Below are positions 18,203-27,812 of a DNA stretch of 64,000 bases, piece after piece. The stretch's first letter is position 1. The number at the start of each line of letters is the position of its first letter. Position numbers and translations under genes: made by a program. Under the pieces are notes generated by a model. The model ran no database searches. It had not been told where the DNA came from and saw nothing but the letters and a program-made list of their open reading frames with translations. This DNA comes from Candidatus Binatus sp. (lineage in GTDB: Bacteria > Desulfobacterota > Binatia > Binatales > Binataceae), in the NCBI RefSeq assembly GCF_036567905.1, contig NZ_DATCTO010000038.1, forward strand, positions 1 to 64,000, in the 5' to 3' direction.

Positions 18203-19830
18203 CCCGAGCGTCCGATCGTTGCGTCGAGCAGTTCGACGATGCGGGCCGGCGTGGCCAGCCGGATGAACGCGCCCAGGCGCGGACCTCGCTCCTGGCCGAG
18301 AATCGAGCGATACACAAGCGGAAAGATCTTGCCCGGCTTGTCGTAATTTTCGCGGCCAAGATCGTAAATCTTCTTCTCGATCTCTTCGGCGCTGGCACCC
18401 TGATTTTCAGTCAAATACGCCGCGAGATTTTTCAGCTGCGCGCGCTGCGCATCCGTCGGCGTGTAGGGCTCCGCCACCATGAAATCGCGGTAGAAATTGA
18501 GCGCGCATTCCATCAGCGCCCGGCCCATCGCTTCCGTTTCGGGATCGCCCGCGATCGAGGCGTCGTAGCGGACCAGATAATTCCAGATGTGCTCGCGATC
18601 CGAAGTGCCCAGCGCGCCGACCACGTTGGTCATCATCGCGAAGCTGAGCTCGGAGTTGAATCGCCGCGGCGTCGAGCTCTGGATGACAAATTCGAGCACC
18701 GATTCGCGCCGCTGCTGCTGCGACGCCGCCGCGTAGGCGCGCAACGCGTCGAGATATTCGTCGACGTATTGCGGAATCGCCTCGAGAAACAACTTGCGCG
18801 CCCGGCGCGGATTGCGCAGCAGGAAAAATTTGAGCACCTCGATCGGCGCGTAGCGCGTCCACTGGTCAACGGTCACGCCGCGGCCGACCGACTTCGAGAC
18901 CTTGCGGCCTTGCTCGTCGAGGAACATCTCGAACGGAAATCCCAGCGGCGCCTGCGCACCCAGCACGCGCATAATTTGTCCCGAGAGCCGCGCCGAGTCG
19001 GTAAGGTCCTTTCCGTACAATTCGTAATCGACCTTGAGCACGTACCAGCGCAGCGCCCAATCGACCTTCCATTGCACCTTGGCCTTGCCGCCGAGCACCG
19101 ACTGCTCGCCGCGAAAACCGCATCCCGACTTGCCACCGGCGCTCTTTTCGCACGCGAACTCGATCGATGCGCGCTCGGGGTGGTACGCCGACACCGTTCG
19201 CTCGACGACTTGCCCGCAGTTGGGACAAATCGGCATAAACGGCGACCATCCCGCGCGATTTTCCTCGCGCAGCGTCGGCGCGATGATCGCGGTGATCTCG
19301 GCGTGCTTGTCGAGGATCAACTTCAGTCCCTCGTCGAAGCGCCCCGACGAATACATCTCGGCCGAGCGCATCAGTTCGTACTCGACCTCGACCGGCGCCA
19401 GAAATCCGCCGAGCAGTCCGATCATGTGATCGGCAAAGCTGGCACAGCATCCGAACGGGTCGGGGATCTTCGAGACCGGGATGCCGAGGTACTGCTCGAC
19501 GTCCTCGCGCTTCGGCACGTTCTCCGGCACCTTGCGGAGTCCGTCGAGATCGTCGATGAAGACGATCAGCCGCGACGGCCGTGACGGCTCGATCAGAGCA
19601 AACGCCTTGCGCACGAACGACGGACGCAGAATTTCCGCCATCGTGCCCAGATGCGGCAATCCCGACGGCCCAAAGCCGCTCTGGAAAATTACCGGACGCG
19701 CCGGCTCGTACGCCGCGACGCGCTCTGCAAGCCGCCGAGCTTCCTCACGGGGCCATAGTTCCGCACCGGCCGCGTTGCCGGGTTGCGAATCTGACTTATC
19801 CGAACGGCCGGATCTCGATGCGTCCGCCAT
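18199..19830 (-). CDS. lysS: Class I lysyl-tRNA synthetase
   Basis: A 543-residue class I (Rossmann-type) LysRS that charges tRNA-Lys. The HIGH-type motif reads GLPHLGT and the KMSKS-type motif reads GRKVSKSVGRG. FIDDLDGLRK and a Cys-rich insertion (CPNCG ... CEKSAGGKSGCG), likely zinc-binding, are typical of the bacterial/archaeal class I type. Most bacteria use the unrelated class II LysRS, so this is a useful lineage marker. No class II copy is in the window. It is probably co-transcribed with the small zinc protein upstream. Confidence 0.94.
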   Translation of the reverse strand: MADASRSGRSDKSDSQPGNAAGAELWPREEARRLAERVAAYEPARPVIFQSGFGPSGLPHLGTMAEILRPSFVRKAFALIEPSRPSRLIVFIDDLDGLRKVPENVPKREDVEQYLGIPVSKIPDPFGCCASFADHMIGLLGGFLAPVEVEYELMRSAEMYSSGRFDEGLKLILDKHAEITAIIAPTLREENRAGWSPFMPICPNCGQVVERTVSAYHPERASIEFACEKSAGGKSGCGFRGEQSVLGGKAKVQWKVDWALRWYVLKVDYELYGKDLTDSARLSGQIMRVLGAQAPLGFPFEMFLDEQGRKVSKSVGRGVTVDQWTRYAPIEVLKFFLLRNPRRARKLFLEAIPQYVDEYLDALRAYAAASQQQRRESVLEFVIQSSTPRRFNSELSFAMMTNVVGALGTSDREHIWNYLVRYDASIAGDPETEAMGRALMECALNFYRDFMVAEPYTPTDAQRAQLKNLAAYLTENQGASAEEIEKKIYDLGRENYDKPGKIFPLVYRSILGQERGPRLGAFIRLATPARIVELLDATIGRSG

Positions 19831-19860
19831 CGATTGGTTTTCTTCCTTAGACCCGCCCGC

Positions 19861-20112
19861 CTAGCTTTCCGGCTTGTCGGGATTCTTGCCGCGCAGCACG
19901 CTGGCGACCGCCTCGTGTATCCATGGATCGATCTGCAGGTCGCGATTTTTTTCCGAGGCGAGGCGGAGTTTAACCGCGCAGTTGCCGCAGATAAAGGCCT
20001 GCTGGCGAAAGCCCGCGGTATCTTCGACGCAAATGCGCAGCAACCACTCGGCGAATGCGCGGCGGCAAATCGCACAGTGAAATTTATTGGAATGGGAATC
20101 GGTGGAATCCAT
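19861..20112 (-). CDS. Small putative zinc-binding protein
   Basis: An 83-residue protein I cannot name. Four paired Cys (CAIC at about 13-16 and CGNC at about 42-45) could hold one zinc, with a Cys-Val-Glu-Asp segment between. A charged C-terminal helix follows. It sits 30 bases upstream of lysS on the same strand, so the two probably share a transcript. The ATG start follows a short upstream gap with no better candidate. Confidence 0.6.
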   Translation of the reverse strand: MDSTDSHSNKFHCAICRRAFAEWLLRICVEDTAGFRQQAFICGNCAVKLRLASEKNRDLQIDPWIHEAVASVLRGKNPDKPES

Positions 20113-20343
20113 AGACGGCCTTTATTCTATATCATTGCTTCGACTCTTTGCGCTGTGGTATTTCCCGACCATCCATGAATTCTTCCACGGTTCGCCACAA
20201 TTGCGACGACTGCCTGCATTTTCAGACCGCCGGTCCGGTTATTCGAGCCAATCGCGCCCCAAACGCCCGCACCCGAGCTGTCCGCGGCTAAACCAGCGAC
20301 TTCACCCGTCGCCGCGCGCGGCGGCGCGGGATAATTTCATCTT

Positions 20344-21390
20344 ATGGATCAGGCGTTCACCAGGCAGAAAATCAAGGAATTGCGCGCGATGGTCGGCGAA
20401 GGCGATCGGGTTGCGATCGTCTTGCAGGACGATCCCGATCCCGACGCGATGGCGAGCGCGATGGCGCTGCGCACGCTGCTCGGGCGCAACAAGCAGACCA
20501 CGCCGCTGTTCGCGTTCAAGCCGGTGACGCGCCCGGAAAATCTCACCATGGAGCATCTGCTGGAGATCGAAATCCAGCCGGCCGATACGGAGGCGCTGCG
20601 CGCTTTCGACAAGATTGCGATGGTCGATGTGCAGCCGCCGTACTTCGGCGAGAAAATTCCGCGCGCCGATATCGTGATCGATCATCATACCGGCTACCCC
20701 GGCGGCGCCGCTCCGTTCGAGGACGTGCGCACGAAATACGGCGCGACTGCGACGATCATGACCGAGTACCTGGTCACGGCTGACGAAAAAATCAGCGAGC
20801 GGCTGGCGACTGCGCTGCTCTACGGAATTCGCAGCGACACTTTGGCGTTGTCGCGCCGCGTGACCGACGACGACCTGCTAGCGTTCACCCGTCTGGTTCG
20901 GCTGGCCAACTACAGTATGCTCCGGCAGATCGATCGTCCCGAGCTGCCGCTGAGCTTCGCGCACATTTTGGCGCGCGCGATGAAACGGATGGTGGTCAAG
21001 GACCGCCTGGTGGTGCTCAATCTCGGCCCGGTCGAGCGCGACGACTTGATCGTGCAGATGGCGGACTTCTGCCTGCAGTTCGAGGGCGTGGCGTGGGTGG
21101 CGGTCGCGGGCAAGCTCGGCAGCAAACTGGTGATAAGCGTGCGCAACCACGGCATGAGCGGCGACAACGCGGGCGAGGCGGTGAAGAATCTGTTCGCCGA
21201 TATCGGCAGCGCCGGCGGGCATCGCAACATGTCCAAAGCGGTGATCCCGCTGCGAGCATGGCGGCGGCGCGAGGGCACTACCCATGACTCGCAAATCGAA
21301 ACGCGGCTGCGCGAGTTGTTCAGCGCGGCGATCAAGGGCGAGGCCGAAGCCGGCGCGGTTCGCAGCGCGCCCGCCCGCAACGGCAACTGA
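20344..21390 (+). CDS. DHH-family phosphoesterase (NrnA/RecJ-like)
   Basis: A 348-residue DHH/DHHA1 protein. The first metal-binding motif DDPDPDAMASAMAL is near residue 30, the DHH motif lies in IDHHTGYP near residue 115 and the DHHA1 domain in the C-terminal half ends with GSAGGHRNMSKAVIP. Family members degrade nanoRNA oligonucleotides, pAp or cyclic dinucleotides. Which of these applies cannot be told from sequence. The last 20 residues are low-complexity. Confidence 0.85.
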   Translation: MDQAFTRQKIKELRAMVGEGDRVAIVLQDDPDPDAMASAMALRTLLGRNKQTTPLFAFKPVTRPENLTMEHLLEIEIQPADTEALRAFDKIAMVDVQPPYFGEKIPRADIVIDHHTGYPGGAAPFEDVRTKYGATATIMTEYLVTADEKISERLATALLYGIRSDTLALSRRVTDDDLLAFTRLVRLANYSMLRQIDRPELPLSFAHILARAMKRMVVKDRLVVLNLGPVERDDLIVQMADFCLQFEGVAWVAVAGKLGSKLVISVRNHGMSGDNAGEAVKNLFADIGSAGGHRNMSKAVIPLRAWRRREGTTHDSQIETRLRELFSAAIKGEAEAGAVRSAPARNGN

Positions 21391-21456
21391 CGCGTTCCGC
21401 CGCGGACAGGCATGTCCGCAACCGATCGATTTCAGGAAGTAAGGGAGGCTCCGCCG

Positions 21457-22152
21457 ATGAGTCGAACAACCTTTTTCCTCGTCCTGGCACTATCGCTGCT
21501 GGTCAAATCGAATGCCGGATTCTGCGCAGGGCATGCGTGGCCAGAGATGGCGGAATTCACCGCCAAAGTCGAAATCGAAACCTCCGCCGATCGCATATTT
21601 TTCGAATTTCCATTGATCGATGTCCACGGAGAAACGCGGTATGGCTTCATATGCGCAGGCGGGAGCGAGAAATACCTCGCCAAGCTAGGTGCTCCCTGGG
21701 ACGTTAACTACGTTGGACCATTCGCATGCCGACTCGTGGAAGGAAAGACGGACCCTGTGAAGTCTGAGGACAGCCTCCTCTCGGAAGATGAGTCTCCGTA
21801 CTGGTATTCGCGAGGAAGGCTTGACAATTTCCGCGAACTAACGGGATCGTGCGCCAGGTACCCGGAATATGGTGCACTACGTCACTTTCGATTGAGGGGC
21901 TTTGAACTGACTCTTAGCTTCGGAGGTGTCGAAGTCGATAAAGCAGGGAATCCGACTTACTTCACTCTTACGGTTTCATTGCGAAGAGACGCCACGATCA
22001 CTTCGCCGCAGGCTGAGCAAACCGGTTACTTGACTCCTTACAAAGTCGGGAGCAGTTGCGACAAGGTGTTGAAGGGAAATCAGCGGCGGATGTGCAGGGA
22101 CTTCAAAAACCTCGGTGGTTCGTGGACGGAGTGCGACAAGATCGGGCGTTAG
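21457..22152 (+). CDS. Hypothetical exported protein, lower-GC
   Basis: A 231-residue protein with a signal peptide (hydrophobic FFLVLALSLLV, likely cleavage after NAGFCAG). Cys residues spread through the mature part could form disulfides, including the C-terminal pattern CDKVLKGNQRRMCRDF. GGGAGG nine bases upstream supports ATG 21457 over the upstream ATG 21412. Base composition is visibly less GC-rich than its neighbours, and a REP pair follows, which hints at recent gain. No function recognised. Confidence 0.65.
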   Translation: MSRTTFFLVLALSLLVKSNAGFCAGHAWPEMAEFTAKVEIETSADRIFFEFPLIDVHGETRYGFICAGGSEKYLAKLGAPWDVNYVGPFACRLVEGKTDPVKSEDSLLSEDESPYWYSRGRLDNFRELTGSCARYPEYGALRHFRLRGFELTLSFGGVEVDKAGNPTYFTLTVSLRRDATITSPQAEQTGYLTPYKVGSSCDKVLKGNQRRMCRDFKNLGGSWTECDKIGR

Positions 22153-22161
22153 CCGTTTTTT

Positions 22162-22222
22162 CGTATCACCCCGAACGAAGTCTTTTTTTGTGTCACCCGG
22201 AGCGAAGCCGAGGGACCCCGGA
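22162..22222 (+). repeat. Two REP-like repeats
   Basis: Two tandem degenerate units (around 22162-22181 and 22188-22222) of the GTGTCACCCGGAGCGAAG type, the second ending in ggaccccgg, match the cluster at 209-550. Confidence 0.6.
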
Positions 22223-22309
22223 ATTGCCGCGTGGCGGCGCGGCCGTTTACCGGTTAGCGCGATTTACATATCGTGATTGGCGGCAATGCGTGATGTGTGA
22301 TCTGCTGCG

Positions 22310-23764
22310 ATGAGTCCGAGGCTGTTCAAAATTTCCCCGCTCGAATTTCTGGCGCCGATGATCGTCGGCTGCGCGCTGTTCATGGAGATGCTCGACTCGA
22401 CGGTCATCTCGACCGCGCTGCCGGTGATGGCCAAGTCGCTGGGCGAGGATCCGATCAAGCTGAACCTCGCGATCACCTCCTACCTGCTGAGCCTGGCCGT
22501 TTTTATTCCGATCAGCGGCTGGATGGCGGATCGATTCGGCGCGCGCACGGTGTTTCGCGCCGCGATCGTGATCTTCACGATCGGTTCAATCCTCTGCGGA
22601 GTGTCGCAATCGCTGCACCAACTGGTCGCCGCGCGTATTGCGCAGGGCTTCGGCGGGGCGATGATGGTGCCGGTCGGCCGTTTGATCGTTCTGAAGACCG
22701 TGGCCAAGTCCGAGCTGGTAACCGCGATGTCTTATTTGACCGTGCCGGCGGTGCTGGGACCCGTGGTCGGGCCGCCGATCGGCGGGTTCATCGTGACCTA
22801 TTATTCGTGGCGCTGGATTTTCTTCATCAACGTGCCGATCGGCGCGATCGGGATCACGCTGATCACCTGGTACATCCCCAACATCCGCGAGGATGCGGTC
22901 GTCCCGCTCGACTGGCGGGGCTTTCTGCTTACCGGGCTGGGACTGGCGGGTCTGGTGTTCGGCTTCGAGTCGATCGGCCGCGGCGTCATTTCCCCCAGTA
23001 TCATCATGTGCGTGATGGCCGCCGGCGGCATCTGCATGGCGCTCTATATCCTGCACGCCAAGCGGATTGACTATCCGATCATCGACCTGGGGTTGATGAA
23101 AATCCCGACCTTCAACGCGGCCACGCTGGGCGGCGGACTTTTTCGGATGGGCATCGGCGCGCTGCCGTTTTTATTGGCGATGCTGCTGCAGGTGGTTTTC
23201 GGACTCAGCCCGTTCGCATCGGGAATGCTGACGTTCGCCAGCGCCGCGGGCGCCTTGTTCATGAAGATGACGGCGACGCCGATCATCCGGCGGCTGGGTT
23301 TTCGCTCGGTGCTGATCGGCAACGGCGTGCTCAGCGCTTTCATCATGATGAGTTACGCACTGTTCCGCTCGACCACGCCTCACTTCGTCATCATCTTGGC
23401 GCTGCTGACCGGAGGATTCTTCCGCTCGCTTCAATTCACCGCGCTGGGCAGCCTGGCCTATGCCGACGTGTCCAACGCGATGATGAGCGGCGCGAGCAGC
23501 CTGTCGAGCATGGCGCAGCAACTGTTTTTGAGCCTGGGTGTGGCGATAGGCGCGATGGTGCTGCACATGAGCATGGGCGCGCGCAGCGCGGCCCATCTGT
23601 CGGTGCATGATTTCACCCCGGCCTTTATGGTCATGGGAGTCCTCGCGCTGCTGTCGTCGCTGCTTTTCATCCCGCTGGAGTATCATGCCGGCGCTGAAGT
23701 GAGCGGGCGGCGGGCCGGCGTCGAGCTTGCTCGCACGGCCCGGACAGTTCCGCAAGCGGATTGA
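22310..23764 (+). CDS. DHA2-family (EmrB-type) MFS transporter
   Basis: A 484-residue inner-membrane drug:H+ antiporter with about 14 predicted helices. The first helix carries the family signature FMEMLDSTVISTALPVMA. The A-like loop motif reads GWMADRFGARTVF, and the motif-C-like segment LGPVVGPPIGGF is the antiporter signature. No membrane-fusion EmrA partner is beside it, so it may work alone. Substrate unknown. Confidence 0.9.
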   Translation: MSPRLFKISPLEFLAPMIVGCALFMEMLDSTVISTALPVMAKSLGEDPIKLNLAITSYLLSLAVFIPISGWMADRFGARTVFRAAIVIFTIGSILCGVSQSLHQLVAARIAQGFGGAMMVPVGRLIVLKTVAKSELVTAMSYLTVPAVLGPVVGPPIGGFIVTYYSWRWIFFINVPIGAIGITLITWYIPNIREDAVVPLDWRGFLLTGLGLAGLVFGFESIGRGVISPSIIMCVMAAGGICMALYILHAKRIDYPIIDLGLMKIPTFNAATLGGGLFRMGIGALPFLLAMLLQVVFGLSPFASGMLTFASAAGALFMKMTATPIIRRLGFRSVLIGNGVLSAFIMMSYALFRSTTPHFVIILALLTGGFFRSLQFTALGSLAYADVSNAMMSGASSLSSMAQQLFLSLGVAIGAMVLHMSMGARSAAHLSVHDFTPAFMVMGVLALLSSLLFIPLEYHAGAEVSGRRAGVELARTARTVPQAD

Positions 23765-23807
23765 TCGCGCGCGGTCGTTTACCGAAGCCGGCGATACCTT
23801 TATCGTA

Positions 23808-24086
23808 ATGCTCGTGAATGCGGCGGAGGCGACCGTGGAGGTCAGGAACCGGCTCGGACTTCATCTGCGCGCCGCATCCGCGCTGGCGCAGACGGCCGCG
23901 AAATTCGCCTCGCAGGTCATGATTGGCCGGGGCAAGAACCTGGTCAACGCCAAGAGCATGACCAGCCTGATGATGCTGGGCGCCGCCCAGGGCTCCAGGC
24001 TCAAGGTCCGCGCCGAAGGGGCCGACGCGCGCGAGGCTCTCAAAGCCGTGCAGACGTTGTTCGACGAGCGCTTCGGCGAGGAATGA
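23808..24086 (+). CDS. HPr-like phosphocarrier protein
   Basis: A 92-residue HPr/NPr homologue. The phospho-acceptor segment reads NRLGLHLRAASAL with His19. The usual His-Ala-Arg-Pro is changed to His-Leu-Arg-Ala, so the conserved Pro is missing. A Ser50 within NAKSMTSLMML aligns with the regulatory serine site of Gram-positive HPr. ATG 23808 gives normal length. Together with ptsN and rapZ at 29-31 kb it suggests a nitrogen-type PTS phosphorelay. No enzyme I gene is in the window. Confidence 0.85.
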   Translation: MLVNAAEATVEVRNRLGLHLRAASALAQTAAKFASQVMIGRGKNLVNAKSMTSLMMLGAAQGSRLKVRAEGADAREALKAVQTLFDERFGEE

Positions 24087-24192
24087 GCGGGCTGACTCGC
24101 GGTGGTCGCGGCGCACCGAACAGCGTTGGCTGGCCGCCGTCTTGATTCTGTCCGATTGGTCAGTTATACCCTTCACTACCCGAAAATCTTGA

Positions 24193-24228
24193 GGCGCGCT
24201 GCCGTTTTTGCACTTTTCGGCAGGCGCT
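24193..24228 (+). promoter_or_regulatory. Stem-loop in the metK leader
   Basis: ctgccg (24199-24204) pairs with cggcag (24218-24223). After one bulged G the stem continues with ggcgc against gcgct. It lies 120 bases before metK and 107 bases after the HPr gene. There is no T-run for a simple terminator and no match that I can see to SAM or SAH riboswitch cores. Confidence 0.35.
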
Positions 24229-24349
24229 ATGCTGACCCCTCTGGAATAGAACTCAATTGAACTTCTCAGTCCCGCGCGCCGACCGCATAAGTTGAATCCT
24301 AGTCTGCGACGGGGCGCCCGAAAACGCGCTTTTCAAGGAGCAATCGCGA

Positions 24350-25537
24350 ATGCCGCTTAAGGATTTCCTGTTCACCTCCGAGTCGGTCTCCGAAGGCCAT
24401 CCGGACAAAATGTGCGATCAGATTTCAGACGCCGTGCTCGACGCGCTCATCGCCGAGGACCCCGACTCGCGCGTCGCGCTCGAGTCGCTCGCCAAGACCG
24501 GGCTTATCGTGCTGGCCGGCGAGATAACCAGCCGCGCACGCCCCGACTATGTGAAAATCGCGCGGCAGACCGCGGTCGAAATCGGGTACGACAGCGCCGA
24601 CGTGGGTTTCGACGGCAACCGGTGCGCGGTGCTGACCGCGATCGAGCCGCAGTCGGCCGATATCTCGCAGGGTGTCACCGAGGGGCAAGGCCTGCACAAG
24701 GAACAGGGCGCGGGCGATCAGGGCCTGATGTTCGGTTTCGCGTGCGACGAGACGCCGGAGGCGATGCCGTTGCCGATCGCGATGGCGCATCGGCTGATGG
24801 AAAATCTGACCAAGCTGCGCAAAACCCGTCAGCTCGATTTTCTGCGTCCCGACTCGAAGAGCCAGGTCACGGTGCGCTACGCCGACAGCCGGCCGGTCGA
24901 AGTGACGGCGGTCGTCATCTCGACGCAGCATTCGCCCGACGTCAAATACGAAAGAATCCGCGAGTCGGTGATCGAGGAATTGATCAAGAAAACGATTCCC
25001 GAACAGTACCTGACCCGCGCCACCGTCTATCACGTCAACCCCACCGGCAGCTTCATCATCGGCGGACCGCATGGCGATTGCGGGCTCACCGGGCGCAAAA
25101 TCATCGTCGATACCTACGGCGGCTACGGCCGTCACGGCGGCGGCGCGTTCTCGGGCAAGGACCCGAGCAAGGTCGATCGCTCGGCCTGCTACATGGCGCG
25201 TCACGTGGCCAAGAATGTTGTCGCGGCGGGACTGGCCACGAAATGCGAAATCCAGGTTGCCTACGCGATCGGCGTCGCCGAGCCGGTCTCGATACTCATC
25301 GATACCTTCGACACCGGCATTGTGCCCCAGAGCAAACTCTCAGCCACGCTGCGCGAGCTGTTCGATTTCCGGCCCGCCGGAATCATCAAGACGCTGAACT
25401 TGAAGCGCCCGATCTATCAGCCGACCGCCGCCTACGGGCATTTCGGCCGCACCCCGCATGACGGGCTGTTCCCGTGGGAGCGGGTCGATATGGCCGAGAC
25501 TCTGCGCAGCGCGTTCGGGCTCGACGGCCGCGGCTGA
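24350..25537 (+). CDS. metK: S-adenosylmethionine synthetase
   Basis: A 395-residue enzyme making S-adenosylmethionine from ATP and methionine. It begins [20 protein letters not shown], with the catalytic His of GHPDK. It also shows [40 protein letters not shown] and [16 protein letters not shown], all hallmark segments. Full length. AGGAG lies upstream of ATG 24350. The gene for SAH hydrolase follows after 54 bases, so the two form an activated-methyl-cycle operon. Confidence 0.97.
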   Translation: MPLKDFLFTSESVSEGHPDKMCDQISDAVLDALIAEDPDSRVALESLAKTGLIVLAGEITSRARPDYVKIARQTAVEIGYDSADVGFDGNRCAVLTAIEPQSADISQGVTEGQGLHKEQGAGDQGLMFGFACDETPEAMPLPIAMAHRLMENLTKLRKTRQLDFLRPDSKSQVTVRYADSRPVEVTAVVISTQHSPDVKYERIRESVIEELIKKTIPEQYLTRATVYHVNPTGSFIIGGPHGDCGLTGRKIIVDTYGGYGRHGGGAFSGKDPSKVDRSACYMARHVAKNVVAAGLATKCEIQVAYAIGVAEPVSILIDTFDTGIVPQSKLSATLRELFDFRPAGIIKTLNLKRPIYQPTAAYGHFGRTPHDGLFPWERVDMAETLRSAFGLDGRG

Positions 25538-25591
25538 TAGCGGCCCGCGCTCTCAATCAAACCAGACAGCAACTTTTGGAGTTTGAACACG

Positions 25592-26908
25592 ATGGCCAAG
25601 ACGGCAAGAAAGGCCAGGGCAATTTCTAAATCCCACGCCAACGGAAACGGCCGCGACTTCGACGTGCACGAGCTTGGACTCGCCGAGGCCGGACGCAAGC
25701 GGATCGAATGGGCCGACAAGCAGATGCCCGTGCTGCGGCGGCTGCGCGAGCGATTCGCGAAAGAACTGCCGCTCAAGGGCCAGCGGCTGGGCGCCTGCCT
25801 GCATATCACCTGCGAGACCGCCAACCTGCTGCGCGCCCTCAAGGCGGGCGGGGCCGAAGTGCTCGCCTGCGCGTCCAACCCGCTCTCAACGCAGGATGAC
25901 GTGGCGGCGGCGCTCGTCGATCAGTACGGCATCCCCACCTTTGCCATCCACGGCGAAGATCGCGACACCTACTACGGCCATCTGCGCGCCGTGCTCGAAC
26001 GCCGTCCGACGATCACGATGGACGACGGCGCCGACCTGGTCAGCCTGCTTCACACCGAGTTCGCCGGCCATGCCGCCGGCGTCAAGGCGAGCATGGAGGA
26101 AACGACCACGGGAGTAATCCGGCTGCGGGCGATGGCCAAGGATGGCGCGCTCAAGATTCCGGTGGTCGCGGTCAACGACGCACAGACCAAGCATCTGTTC
26201 GACAATCGTTATGGCACCGGGCAGTCCACGCTTGACGGGATCATCCGCGCTACCGGTGTTCTGATCGCGGGTTCGGTCGTGGTGGTGGCGGGCTACGGCT
26301 ATTGCGGCCGCGGTATCGCGTCACGCGCGCGCGGGCTTGGCGCCGACGTAATCGTCACGGAAGTCGACGCGATACGCGCGCTGGAAGCCGCGATGGACGG
26401 ATTCCGGGTGATGAAGATGGTCGAGGCAGCGAAAGTCGGCGATATTTTCATCACCGCGACCGGCGACAAGCACGTGCTCACTTCCGCGCATTTCGGCCTG
26501 ATGAAGGATGGCGCGTTCCTGAGCAACTCGGGCCATTTCGATATCGAGATCGACGTCGCTTACCTCAACGACGCCGCGAAAAAGATCGATCGCGACGTCA
26601 CCCGCAACATCGACGCATACCATTTGTCCAACGGGCGCATCGTCTATCTCCTGGGCGAGGGCCGGCTGGTTAACCTCGCGTGCGCCGAAGGCCATCCCGC
26701 GCAGGTCATGGACATGAGTTTCGCGACGCAGGCGATGGCGTCGGAGTGGGTGGCAAAGGGCGCGCAGCTCGCGGTCAAGGTTCACGAGGTACCGGTCGAG
26801 ATCGAGGAGGAAATCGCCGGCGTGAAGCTGGCCGCGATGAGCCTCAAGATCGATACGCTGACCGCCGAGCAGCGCAAATACCTGGCAAGCTGGGAATCCG
26901 GCACCTAG
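25592..26908 (+). CDS. ahcY: Adenosylhomocysteinase (SAH hydrolase)
   Basis: A 438-residue NAD-dependent enzyme splitting S-adenosylhomocysteine into adenosine and homocysteine. The NAD site reads [48 protein letters not shown] and the terminal region ending LASWESGT are also present. A 30-residue basic N-terminal leader precedes the core. GGAG ten bases upstream supports ATG 25592. Its stop overlaps the opposing higA stop by four bases. Confidence 0.95.
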   Translation: MAKTARKARAISKSHANGNGRDFDVHELGLAEAGRKRIEWADKQMPVLRRLRERFAKELPLKGQRLGACLHITCETANLLRALKAGGAEVLACASNPLSTQDDVAAALVDQYGIPTFAIHGEDRDTYYGHLRAVLERRPTITMDDGADLVSLLHTEFAGHAAGVKASMEETTTGVIRLRAMAKDGALKIPVVAVNDAQTKHLFDNRYGTGQSTLDGIIRATGVLIAGSVVVVAGYGYCGRGIASRARGLGADVIVTEVDAIRALEAAMDGFRVMKMVEAAKVGDIFITATGDKHVLTSAHFGLMKDGAFLSNSGHFDIEIDVAYLNDAAKKIDRDVTRNIDAYHLSNGRIVYLLGEGRLVNLACAEGHPAQVMDMSFATQAMASEWVAKGAQLAVKVHEVPVEIEEEIAGVKLAAMSLKIDTLTAEQRKYLASWESGT

Positions 26909-27297
26909 CCGGCTGACGCAGCGCGGCGGCGACGGCCGGCGCGGATGGGGCGAATCAACACTTCGGCGGGTATCCCGAAGCGTTCATGCAAGCGGCGGAT
27001 CATCTCCAGCGACAGCGCACGCTTGCGCTTCATAACCTCGTACACTCGGCTGCGGCCACCGATCACCCCCACCAATGCCCGCGGGTCGAGTCCCTCCTGT
27101 TCGAGCCGGAATCGGATCGCCTCAATCGGGTCGGGCGCATCGATCGGAAAATGCTTGCGCTCATAGGCTTCCGCCAGAGTCGCGAGCACGTCGAGCCTGT
27201 CTTCTTCTAGAGTTCCTTCTTTGGCGCCCCACAGACGCTCGATCTCCCGCAGCGCCCGCTCGTAGTCCAGCTCGCTCCGAATCGGTTTAATCTCCAT
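26905..27297 (-). CDS. higA: HigA-type antitoxin (helix-turn-helix)
   Basis: A 130-residue antitoxin of the higBA type (COG5499-like). The N-terminal part [20 protein letters not shown] is typical. A C-terminal helix-turn-helix (about 70-115) reads [24 protein letters not shown]. It should neutralise HigB and repress the operon through its HTH. ATG 27297 overlaps the end of higB by 11 bases, so the toxin gene comes first. This order is the usual one for HigBA and reversed relative to most type II pairs. Confidence 0.88.
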   Translation of the reverse strand: MEIKPIRSELDYERALREIERLWGAKEGTLEEDRLDVLATLAEAYERKHFPIDAPDPIEAIRFRLEQEGLDPRALVGVIGGRSRVYEVMKRKRALSLEMIRRLHERFGIPAEVLIRPIRAGRRRRAASAG

Positions 27298-27610
27298 ACT
27301 GGACCGTCCTTGCGTCGATCTCATCGTAGTCCCGGTGCGGCCCGATCCATTTGATGAAAATGATCTGGCGACGATAGTTGATCGCGGTCACCAGCCTGTA
27401 ATCGTTTCCCTTGATGTTGAAAACCACACGGTCGCTGCCGACGATGCTGGCCGCACCATAGTTGCGCTTCACGTCGGCTGGGCTGCGCCACTCGGCGCGC
27501 TGCGCTTCGTGAAACCACGCATCGAGCGCCCCCTTCACCGCCTTTTGACCCTGCTGCCCCTTTAGCGACTCCACAAACCGCAGCAGGGTTCGTCGTGCTA
27601 GCACCCGCAC
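27287..27610 (-). CDS. higB: HigB-type mRNA interferase toxin
   Basis: A 107-residue RelE-superfamily toxin that cuts ribosome-bound mRNA. It begins VRVLARRTLLRFVESL at a GTG (27610), the family's usual position. It also shows ALDAWFHEAQRAEWRSPADVK and the terminal NYRRQIIFIKWIGPHRDYDEID, all family hallmarks. The open frame continues upstream to 27730 but the extra residues do not look like HigB. Its stop lies inside higA, so translation is coupled. Confidence 0.88.
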   Translation of the reverse strand: MRVLARRTLLRFVESLKGQQGQKAVKGALDAWFHEAQRAEWRSPADVKRNYGAASIVGSDRVVFNIKGNDYRLVTAINYRRQIIFIKWIGPHRDYDEIDARTVQYGD

Positions 27611-27677
27611 CGTCAACAGCGTAGCATCGTTCCCGAAGCGGGAACAACCTGCGCGCTGAGGTTGCGACAGCCCCTCG

Positions 27678-27809
27678 ATGGCGTTGCGGCTCGCTATCGC
27701 CTTCGATTCATCGCCCGAGAGCTGGCTCAACGTGCAGCAGCAGTACGACCTTTACCGCGCGCGAAAGAATCCGGCCCTTCGGCGGGTCAAAAGGCTGAAA
27801 GCCGCTTGA
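27678..27809 (+). pseudogene. Truncated second HigA antitoxin (C-terminal part)
   Basis: A 43-residue plus-strand frame starts MALRLAIAFDSSPESWLN and continues QQQYDLYRARK. This is the C-terminal segment of the other HigA class (XRE-type antitoxins with FDxSPExWLNxQxxYDL). Its helix-turn-helix N-terminus is missing and the sequence upstream is unrelated. It lies 68 bases beyond the GTG of the intact higB, on the opposite strand. I read it as a remnant of a lost toxin-antitoxin pair. Confidence 0.7.
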
Positions 27810-27812
27810 TCG

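Noticed and set aside
24087..24349. SAM or SAH riboswitch before metK
   Set aside because: I could not match the core sequences of known SAM/SAH classes, so only a stem-loop is reported.
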